The translations under genes and the position numbers were made by a program. DNA of 64,000 nucleotides, taken from NCBI RefSeq assembly GCF_023546765.1, contig NZ_CP097484.1:3814001-3878000 (forward strand), given 5' to 3'. The stretch is from Methylobacterium tardum. Lineage in GTDB: Bacteria > Pseudomonadota > Alphaproteobacteria > Rhizobiales > Beijerinckiaceae. Below the pieces are notes generated by a model. That model saw nothing but the letters and a program-made list of their open reading frames with translations. It was not told the DNA's origin and ran no database searches. The number at the start of each line of letters is the position of its first letter. Position 1 is the stretch's first letter. Shown here in pieces: positions 57,590-64,000 of this stretch.

Positions 57590-58303
57590 ATGACCCTCGA
57601 TACCGCCCCGCTCGCGCCTGCCGCCGTGCCGTCCATTGCCATTAAGCGCGGCATAGTTGCCCCACCGGCCGCGTCGACCGACGATGTGCCGGAGCCGAGG
57701 CCTGACAGGACCGCGCCCGGCCTAATCCTGTTCGGCCGTGACGAGCGGGGGCGCCCGCACGCCTCGCGCTTCGTCGCCGCCGAGGCCGAGTCCGCCGCCC
57801 ACGCTGCTGCGCTGATGGGCCTGCACACCCTTGTCGGCACCGAGGCACACCAGTCGCTCGCTACCAGCCTACCGCAGGGGCGCCTCTTCAAAAGCGGCAA
57901 GGCCTTCGTGCCCTTCTGCTCGGCCCGGATGTTCGCAGATCTGCTCGCTGCGGCGGGACTGCGCGATGCGCCGCCCGTCAAGGCCGCAAACAAGGCCGTT
58001 GAGGCACCTTCCGCCCCAACAGGCGGTTTGGGCAGCGGCGGGGCGGCCGGAGGCGCTGGCGGGGCTTCCAAACCGCCCGGCGACGCCGCACTCACGGACT
58101 CTTGGGCCGGCGTCACGCTCGGTAGTGTCGTACTGGCGAAGGGCGATGACGAGGACGGGTACTACGCCGCCAAGGTCATCGCCACGAAGGCGAATCAGAA
58201 CTTCGTCTTGACCTGGGTGGACTACCCCGACCTGCTGGAGTTCACCCGCTACCGCGACGACCTCGGCCTGCTCCACCCCGGCCCGGCGCCGCAGGTCAAG
58301 TAA
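57590..58303 (+). CDS. Island protein with C-terminal Tudor-like segment
   Basis: A 237-residue protein. The first half is unassigned, then a Gly/Ala/Pro linker (about 140-165), then a compact C-terminal segment (about 176-235): TLGSVVLAKGDDEDGYYAAK and FVLTWVDYPDLLEFTRYRDD, which resembles Tudor/Agenet or SH3-like barrels. Function unknown. GC is higher than in the neighbouring RiPP genes, so it may have a separate origin. Confidence 0.65.
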   Translation: MTLDTAPLAPAAVPSIAIKRGIVAPPAASTDDVPEPRPDRTAPGLILFGRDERGRPHASRFVAAEAESAAHAAALMGLHTLVGTEAHQSLATSLPQGRLFKSGKAFVPFCSARMFADLLAAAGLRDAPPVKAANKAVEAPSAPTGGLGSGGAAGGAGGASKPPGDAALTDSWAGVTLGSVVLAKGDDEDGYYAAKVIATKANQNFVLTWVDYPDLLEFTRYRDDLGLLHPGPAPQVK

Positions 58304-58509
58304 GCCGCCGCCGTGGCCGCTCAGACCTCAAACGACCACCACGTCGCGGCTTCGGCCGCGGCGACCCGCACGGAGCGCATCGCAGTCCTCAACAACAAGA
58401 TAGTGCTACAATCTTATGTCGGCCAATTAATTTCAAGATCAATTCACCGATCAGACAACCCTTATGGTCTAACAGATTCTCGGTTTTCGAAAGTCTCCGT
58501 ATTCAGAGA

Positions 58510-60123
58510 TCAAACTGACGGCGCCTGCGGTTTTTCCCCTTGTATCCTATTTAACACACTTCGCACTGCGGCGTCCGCATCCACACACCCATAACCAAAA
58601 TAATGAGAATGACCTGACGAACTATAGTCGCCTTCTTCACCAATCTTCCTTGCCGTGTCAGTTAATATCGACTTTATCTCGCTACTTCGAAGAAGAGGAT
58701 TGATCGACAATAAGAGAGCGCATATACCTGCAACCAAGGGGCAAGCGCTCGATGTGCCACCAAACTCATCGGTATACGATCCAGCAGAGTAGCCAGCTTC
58801 GCTAATCTGACCATTCCTTACGTACGTTCCGATGACATCCGCAGTGGTGATGCGCCAGCCACCCGCTCCGCTTGACGGAGCCGAGACTGCTATGTGATCG
58901 CCAAAATTGGAATACGTTGCCCGTACGTCCTGACTAGTACTGGCAGAAACAGTAATGACATTCGGGTGACACGCAAATCCGTTGATTGAATTCTTTTCCG
59001 GGTCAAAAACGTTTCTATTGTCGTTTCCGGCAGCAAATACGATCACGCATCCGAGGCCACCTCTTCCATTCTCCGACGCCCGAGCGATTGCTTCTTGCTT
59101 TCTCGTTGAGAGTGGATAGTTGCGAGCACGTGGGGACCAGCTGCAACTGATCACAGCAGCGCCATTATCAACCGCCCAATCAAACCACTTTTCTATCTGG
59201 TCGTCTGAGAGAGACGCTCCCCACCTAATTGGCATCAGACGGCAAGCTGGCGCCGCTCCTACAATACCCACCGTGTCCGCGTTTCCGACAGCCACACCAG
59301 CGCAGGCGGTACCATGCCAGTCGCCAGCAAGATAGTCTGGAAGTGGTTCCGATGAAGACCGTTTGAAGTCCCATGGTGCAACGACCTTGTCTGCACCCGA
59401 TATATCCGGATGAGTAAGGTCGAAGCCGTCATCGATGATCGCTACAACAACCGACGGGTCCCCGAGACACTGCGAAGTTTGCCAAGCCTTCGTGATACGG
59501 GCGTCCGCTCCCTTCTTGAATCCCAGCGCGGTTCCGTGATGAAAACCAGTATTATCAAGATGCCACTGTCTGCACATCAGCTGATCGCTTGGAAACACGA
59601 AGGAAGTACTTTCAGCTTCGGAGTAAAAATCGGGTTCAGCAACCTCAACTAGTTTACTGCCCTGCAGCATAGATGAAACTTCCACGGCATCCGGGCCGTC
59701 AGCAAGCGAGCGTAAGATCAACGTCCGCTCGCCGCGCGCTTCCACAACTTCAGCCTTCAAGGATCCGATAAGTTGTTGAACATCAGCAGGAGATCCCTCG
59801 GCTGCAAATCGCACAAAAATAGTTCCCGTGGGCACGAATGGCACGCCGTCTGAGCTGGTATGATAAACATGCGCAATGTCGCCTACTACCGGACTTGCTT
59901 TTAGAATTTCTCTTCCCTCACCGGCTGTTGAAGCTACACTACTGATATCGGCGACGGAGTAGGGGCCCAGAGCCGACATATTTGACGTAGCTGTATTCAA
60001 GGTGGTCGCAAGTTCGCCGTCAAACTCGTGGCCGGCTCCGGGCTTTGGCGCGACGGCAAGTAGCTTATCGCTTACGGTTAGAGACGTTGGAACCCCGCCT
60101 AGATCTAGCTGAACAGTGCTCAT
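58510..60123 (-). CDS. S8 (subtilisin) family peptidase in RiPP operon
   Basis: A 537-residue serine protease without a signal peptide, so probably cytoplasmic. The catalytic triad is visible: Asp in VVVAIIDDGFDLTHPD (about 231), His in GDWHGTACAGVA (about 270) and Ser in EFGGTSSACPLVAG (about 458); the oxyanion Asn is in FAAGNDN. The first 175 residues form a non-catalytic N-terminal region. Start ATG 60123 with AGGGAGAA. It is the last gene of the four-gene operon and is a candidate for leader cleavage of the 56-aa precursor. Confidence 0.92.
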   Translation of the reverse strand: MSTVQLDLGGVPTSLTVSDKLLAVAPKPGAGHEFDGELATTLNTATSNMSALGPYSVADISSVASTAGEGREILKASPVVGDIAHVYHTSSDGVPFVPTGTIFVRFAAEGSPADVQQLIGSLKAEVVEARGERTLILRSLADGPDAVEVSSMLQGSKLVEVAEPDFYSEAESTSFVFPSDQLMCRQWHLDNTGFHHGTALGFKKGADARITKAWQTSQCLGDPSVVVAIIDDGFDLTHPDISGADKVVAPWDFKRSSSEPLPDYLAGDWHGTACAGVAVGNADTVGIVGAAPACRLMPIRWGASLSDDQIEKWFDWAVDNGAAVISCSWSPRARNYPLSTRKQEAIARASENGRGGLGCVIVFAAGNDNRNVFDPEKNSINGFACHPNVITVSASTSQDVRATYSNFGDHIAVSAPSSGAGGWRITTADVIGTYVRNGQISEAGYSAGSYTDEFGGTSSACPLVAGICALLLSINPLLRSSEIKSILTDTARKIGEEGDYSSSGHSHYFGYGCVDADAAVRSVLNRIQGEKPQAPSV

Positions 60124-60134
60124 TGGGTTCTCCC

Positions 60135-61136
60135 TTAACTCGAAACGGCAGCGCGCCCCGAGCGTAAAGTACGCCGAGAACAGCCGCCGAGAGACTTGGT
60201 TTTTGAGAGGAACTGATCCCAAACTATTTGTCCGATGAGAGGATCGTTGCGGCTCAATTTTCGCAACAAAACAACCAGCATATCATCCCAAAGTTCGAGA
60301 CAAGCGTTGTTTGGCCGTCGACTATAAAGTGCTCTCTTCAGGAGCAACGAACTGTCTTCTGGCGGGCCAGCGGCATGCGCGAGCCATTCTGCCGCGACAA
60401 TAGAAAATGCGTAAAGATTCTTTCTAACTTTTCTTGAAAAGACCGTTTCATTAAGGCCGGAAAAACTGAAGTGATCGCGAATTGCAGGAAACTCAGAGAT
60501 AATTTGGGAGCGGACGGTCGTTAAGAACCCATTATCAATGCCTCGTAGCTGATGTGCAGCCCAGATTCCTGGGACGCCATCGATTGAAATTGATTGATTT
60601 GTAAAAAGCACTTTCATAGCCAACTTCATGAGGTGATGAGCATTCGCCGCGTCCCCAGCCATGCGAGAAAGTCGGATGAGATTGTGCAAACACTGGTATC
60701 GGTGTACGTGCATGACATCTAATGAAAGCTGTGTAGCTATCAGGTAGTCTATATTAATTGAACAGATTAGCCTGTGTTGAGCTTGCGGCCACTCAGCATG
60801 TCTCGCGTTAACGTAGGCGGCCGCGGACTCGAGGAAACTTCTGCCGATGAAGTATGCTGGTTCAGAATGAGATCGCAAAATTTGATTCGAATAGAATGCA
60901 CTTCTCAATGTATCTCTTGCCCCCTTAGCTTCTCCTTTGGCTGCTTGCGCGATCCCCAGAGTGCATGCCGCCCGTGCTGTGCGCACGCCATTTCGCGCCC
61001 TGTCGTCCATGTGATGATCGAGAACGTCGGCAAATCTAGACTCGAATGCAGCTCCCGTAGCGTAGCTGTCAGGGGCCTGAGCATCGGTCAAGCCGACTAA
61101 GGGCCATCCGGCCATCTCTATCGAAGAGGCGCGCAT
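60135..61136 (-). CDS. Protein of unknown family in RiPP operon
   Basis: A 333-residue protein, largely helical by composition, with repeated 30-40 residue Ala/Leu-rich stretches (AACTLGIAQAAKGEAKGARD; HHLMKLAMKVLF), reminiscent of TPR-like solenoids. No catalytic motif is seen. Starts at 61136 or 61112 are possible; neither has a strong ribosome site. It sits 3 bp after the radical SAM stop and 11 bp before the protease start, so it belongs to the operon and is a likely helper for peptide recognition or scaffolding. Confidence 0.8.
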   Translation of the reverse strand: MRASSIEMAGWPLVGLTDAQAPDSYATGAAFESRFADVLDHHMDDRARNGVRTARAACTLGIAQAAKGEAKGARDTLRSAFYSNQILRSHSEPAYFIGRSFLESAAAYVNARHAEWPQAQHRLICSINIDYLIATQLSLDVMHVHRYQCLHNLIRLSRMAGDAANAHHLMKLAMKVLFTNQSISIDGVPGIWAAHQLRGIDNGFLTTVRSQIISEFPAIRDHFSFSGLNETVFSRKVRKNLYAFSIVAAEWLAHAAGPPEDSSLLLKRALYSRRPNNACLELWDDMLVVLLRKLSRNDPLIGQIVWDQFLSKTKSLGGCSRRTLRSGRAAVSS

Positions 61137-61139
61137 AGG

Positions 61140-62513
61140 CTATGTGACCGCTTTATGAGCCCCAACAATCTTAGTTGCCCTGTTACTAATCAGATCTTTG
61201 ATTATAAGGCGCTGTGGTAAGTTAAACTTTTCCGGAGGGCAAGGAATGTTTCCCTCCTGCCAGCTTTTCGGGCACTTGCCTCCACATACAGGAAAAATTT
61301 GGCATTTAGAGCATTGGTATGCTCCGGAAGAGACTTCATCGTAGAAATTCGTGAAAGGTAAATCGTCCGAACGAATGTGATTGTCGACGGCGCCAATGGC
61401 ATATTTATTTGTTGTGGTGCTAGAGTCGCCGTTACGAATATTATAGGCTTCGACGTGGCTAACTTCAGTGCAGTTGTAGACGTTGCCGAATGCGTCGTAC
61501 AACTCAGAATCCGGTTTGAAGACCATGCATGCAATTGTTGTACGCTTAGGAATTAAGTCGACTTTATACCCGAGCGCCAGCATCTTAAGAAACCACTCGA
61601 CCTGCAAAGCGGCAAATGCCGATGCGGTCAGTGCCTGATCGGCGCCGGCGGTTCCCCAAATATGGACGGGGGCGAAATACAAGGAAGCTATGCGGTTGTG
61701 TAAGCCGCGCCTGTGCAGTTCTAAAATTAATTCATGTACCCCATGCACATTGGAGCTATCCACGTTGCATCGGATGCTAACACTGATTTTATCTCTATGA
61801 TTATCGAGCACCGAGATGATGTTATCGAGTATACGATGGAACGTGCCCTTCCCAGACTTAGTACCACGGCGATTGTCATGGATTTCGTCGGGACCATCCA
61901 GAGTGATCTCGGCGCGTATGACGCCAATCTGCAACAGGTCTGCCGCAGCCGCTGACGTGAATGCTAGTCCGTTTGTAATAATTCGCCCTAAAAATGCGAC
62001 ATCATAATAACCACATAATGATCGAAGTTCCGCGCCGACTTTCCGTATCTGAGGCAGAGCATTAAGCGGTTCAGCACCGAACCAGCCGATTTCTAACTGA
62101 GTATAACGCTTTGTCTTTAGCTTTTCATCGGCGCGAGCGACGATGCTTTTTATCGTTTCATCGGTAAGTCGACGCTTTGAATGGGTTTGCCCACAGTAGG
62201 AGCAACTTAGCTGACATGAAGCCGTGGGTTGAACGACGAGGAACAGTGTACTGTAAGTCATAGAAGCATTAGCATTTTCATTGAGTACGCTGCGAAATTC
62301 ATCTTCGATTGATGGTACTATGATCCCGCTTTCTTTTAATCTCTGGAAGTCGTTCAAAGTAAGTCGATCAAACTGATTTGTTGCCAGCTGATCCCATAAT
62401 GAGGTCGATAGCCGCATGGTCTGCCCGGTCCTGGCACTGTAGGCCAAGACCGGATCAGAACCAGACGATGCTGCAGTGCGAGATGTTGTGACGTAGCGGG
62501 AAAGTTTGTACAT
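61140..62513 (-). CDS. Radical SAM/SPASM peptide-modifying enzyme
   Basis: A 457-residue enzyme. The SAM-binding Fe-S cluster motif is CQLSCSYC (Cys 100, 104, 107), followed by the GGEP-like FGAEP and a TIM barrel. The C-terminal SPASM region has seven cysteines (about 329, 348, 401, 404, 410, 414, 425) for auxiliary clusters, as in YCSKCQIFPVCGGKCPKSW. The first 90 residues are compatible with a peptide-recognition domain (RRE-like position). It lies 57 bp after the 56-aa peptide gene. It is predicted to install a thioether or C-C crosslink on the Cys/Gly tail; the chemistry is not known. Confidence 0.93.
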   Translation of the reverse strand: MYKLSRYVTTSRTAASSGSDPVLAYSARTGQTMRLSTSLWDQLATNQFDRLTLNDFQRLKESGIIVPSIEDEFRSVLNENANASMTYSTLFLVVQPTASCQLSCSYCGQTHSKRRLTDETIKSIVARADEKLKTKRYTQLEIGWFGAEPLNALPQIRKVGAELRSLCGYYDVAFLGRIITNGLAFTSAAAADLLQIGVIRAEITLDGPDEIHDNRRGTKSGKGTFHRILDNIISVLDNHRDKISVSIRCNVDSSNVHGVHELILELHRRGLHNRIASLYFAPVHIWGTAGADQALTASAFAALQVEWFLKMLALGYKVDLIPKRTTIACMVFKPDSELYDAFGNVYNCTEVSHVEAYNIRNGDSSTTTNKYAIGAVDNHIRSDDLPFTNFYDEVSSGAYQCSKCQIFPVCGGKCPKSWQEGNIPCPPEKFNLPQRLIIKDLISNRATKIVGAHKAVT

Positions 62514-62570
62514 CGATGATGCTCGCGCTGCAGTAAAGATTACGGCTTATGCGGCGAACTGAGATACAGC

Positions 62571-62741
62571 TTAAGCTCCGCCGCACCCACAGCCATTCCA
62601 GGCTAGATTCCCCTGGTCATCTTCTGTTATAGGCTGAGCTTCTTTTTCATTCTGAACAACGGCCGCATCGTCATCAACTTCTACAAATTCGATCTCTAGA
62701 TCATAGCCTTCAGGAATTTTGAGCTTCAACTTCTTGCCCAT
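62571..62741 (-). CDS. Candidate RiPP precursor peptide
   Basis: A 56-residue peptide from ATG 62741, with GGAGGG four bases upstream; an in-frame ATG at 62753 would add four residues. The leader is basic then strongly acidic (EIEFVEVDDDAAVVQNEKEA). The last ten residues, AWNGCGCGGA, hold two cysteines among glycines and form the likely core. Cys-Gly tails of this kind occur in radical-SAM RiPP families. It starts the operon of peptide, radical SAM enzyme, unknown protein and S8 protease. Confidence 0.85.
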   Translation of the reverse strand: MGKKLKLKIPEGYDLEIEFVEVDDDAAVVQNEKEAQPITEDDQGNLAWNGCGCGGA

Positions 62742-62753
62742 TGAGCCCTCCAT

Positions 62754-62974
62754 GGCGACGCTTAGGATCGCCGGGTACTATATTGTGCTGCGAATTTCAT
62801 CCTCGTCAATAGTCTTGCTCGTCGGATGATCAGTACGCGCGATTGGGCTTTGCTCTCGGGCCGAGCATGGGAGGGGCTGCTTACGATGGTGCTCGGTGAG
62901 GTCGCAAATGCGTAGACCGCGGGCGCGGCGTCGTGCAGCAAGCGTGACCGGGGTCGTTTCCATCACTCAAGACC
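62754..62974. promoter_or_regulatory. Upstream region of the RiPP operon
   Basis: Non-coding by eye. On the minus strand a possible minus-35 TTGACG (62809-62804) and minus-10 CAATAT (62785-62780) with an 18-bp spacer lie about 40 bp before the peptide ATG. The minus-10 is weak, so this is tentative. Confidence 0.3.
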
Positions 62975-63481
62975 ATGTTTGACGAGGTTGCGTATGGACT
63001 GACCGTCCTAACTGGGATGCATCGTATTGCGGTCGTGGCGGTGTGGGCTCCAACGAGCATCCAGCATGTTCGGTGTCCTGGCTTTGCCTACGAGTTGCCT
63101 GTCTGGGCACCACGACGAGAAGCCGGGCTCGTCATGCCCGGCTGCACCAACGAGGCGATGAGCCTGCACCTCGAAGAAATCGCGAGCGCCGTTGCCCCCG
63201 GCGCGCACACCGTGCTGCTGCTCGATCAGGCCGGCGGGCACACGACCTGGAATCTCGTGGTGCCCGCCAACATCACCCTACTGCCGCTGCCGGCGCGCTC
63301 TCCCGAACTCAACCCGGTCGAGAACCTCTGGCGGTTCATGCGTGACAACTGGCTCGGCAACCGCGTCTTCACAACCTACGCCGACATCCTCGAGCATTGC
63401 TGCGACGCTTGGCGCAGCTTCATCGACCAGCCCTGGCGCATCATGTTCATCGGCCTGCGCACGTGGGCGCATCGGTCCTGA
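62975..63481 (+). pseudogene. IS630-family transposase, 5'-truncated
   Basis: From about 63,122 to the stop the frame matches the C-terminal half of IS630-type DDE transposases: TNEAMSLHLEEIASAVAPG, HTVLLLDQAGGHTTW (second Asp) and LPARSPELNPVENLWRF (Glu), ending in GLRTWAHRS. The first 50 residues (MFDEVAYGL onward) do not match, and the HTH and first Asp region are missing. It is therefore a remnant, not an active element. Confidence 0.85.
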
Positions 63482-63634
63482 TCAATGAGGGGGGGTATTA
63501 GGCGCCAAGGGGGTAACGACACGCGCCTACTTACCTAAGCTCGACTTTGGCCATATGCGGCGCGTCGATTGGGCGGAGGTGACGAAGCGGGCGTGCCGGG
63601 TAGGCTGGTGGCGTCCCCGCCAAGAGACACGGCC

Positions 63635-63931
63635 ATGCCGCCCCTGCCTGCCCGCTTCGCCGGGATCATCCTGGCGTTCGCGCCGCTGTTCGTCCACCGC
63701 TCCTGGCGCCATGCCCAGCTGTTGCTGACCGGCGCGATCCTGACGCCGGGCCGCCGCACGGTGGCGAGCGTCCTGCGCATCACGGGCCGCGTGCAGGAGC
63801 GGCGGTTCGTGAACGTCCACCGCATCCTCAACAGGGCAGCGTAGTGCCCGCACTCCGGCAGCCGCGTCCTACTCGGGATGCTCATCTCAGCCTTCGCATC
63901 GCGCGGTCCGGTCATCCTCGCGCTCGCTGAG
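63635..63931 (+). pseudogene. IS701-like transposase N-terminal fragment with stop
   Basis: The frame PPLPARFAGIILAFAPLFVH, RSWRHAQLLLTGAILTPGRR and RVQERRFVNVHRILNRAA is the conserved N-terminus of IS701-family transposases. A TAG at 63841-63843 stands where the family has Trp (NRA-W), and downstream the frame continues with similarity (RVLLGMLISAFASRGPVILA) for about 30 residues before it diverges near 63,930. The gene is broken by a stop and truncated. Confidence 0.8.
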
Positions 63932-64000
63932 TTGCGACGTTCTGAACGAAAATTCGGGTCGCGTGCGACTGCATCCTTTACGGCTTGCAACCCAGTTGCT

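Larger units (their letters stand above)
50115..64000. mobile_element. Integrative genomic island (left end; continues past the window)
   Basis: The stretch begins with an intact integrase, followed by an AlpA-type regulator, an HUH-like replication protein and many orphans, and ends with two broken transposases. GC is visibly lower than the core in 51,350-52,370, 53,000-57,160 and 58,300-62,960. No direct repeat matching the left junction is visible before 64,000, so the right end is open. Extent on the left may include part of 49,602-50,114. Confidence 0.75.

Overview
The window looks like a stretch of chromosome from a Methylobacterium-type alphaproteobacterium (order Hyphomicrobiales). 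The evidence is very high GC with long antisense shadow frames, the content of ordinary housekeeping genes, DUF2852 and zinc-ribbon proteins of alphaproteobacterial type, and two kinds of short dispersed palindrome. No rRNA, tRNA or CRISPR array was found.

Positions 1-49,600 are core or mildly accessory chromosome. The layout is: an outer-membrane lipid A deacylase and a PduO-type cobalamin adenosyltransferase; etfB-etfA-hbd (electron transfer flavoprotein and 3-hydroxybutyryl-CoA dehydrogenase); a quinone oxidoreductase and an amino-acid-type ABC binding protein; a tightly overlapping kaiC-kaiB-kaiB-hybrid kinase operon; upp; a chemoreceptor; ftsE-ftsX-ydcF; hpf-ptsN; opgG-opgH for osmoregulated periplasmic glucans; tex, which carries an apparent 1-bp frameshift; flagellin next to a TPR/GT41 glycosyltransferase; a secreted beta-propeller-like protein; a short-chain fatty acid transporter; and a glucarate block (gudD, MFS transporter, kdgD) with a divergent LysR regulator and a second MFS transporter. 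An acyltransferase that also appears frameshifted and a NUDIX hydrolase close this part.

From about 50,000 to the right edge the window enters a genomic island. It opens with a P4-type tyrosine integrase, followed by an HTH protein of unknown family and an AlpA-type regulator. Then come small unknown proteins, an HUH-endonuclease-like replication protein, a PD-(D/E)XK-like nuclease protein and other orphans, many with lower GC than the core. No second attachment site is visible, so the island continues past 64,000.

The most interesting part of the island is a four-gene minus-strand operon at 58,510-62,741. It holds a 56-aa peptide ending in a Cys/Gly tail, a radical SAM/SPASM enzyme, a 333-aa protein of unknown family and a cytoplasmic-looking subtilisin-family protease. 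The arrangement fits a ribosomally made, post-translationally modified peptide (RiPP) pathway: precursor, radical SAM modification, then an unknown helper and a likely leader protease. The island segment ends in two decayed transposase genes (IS630-like and IS701-like).
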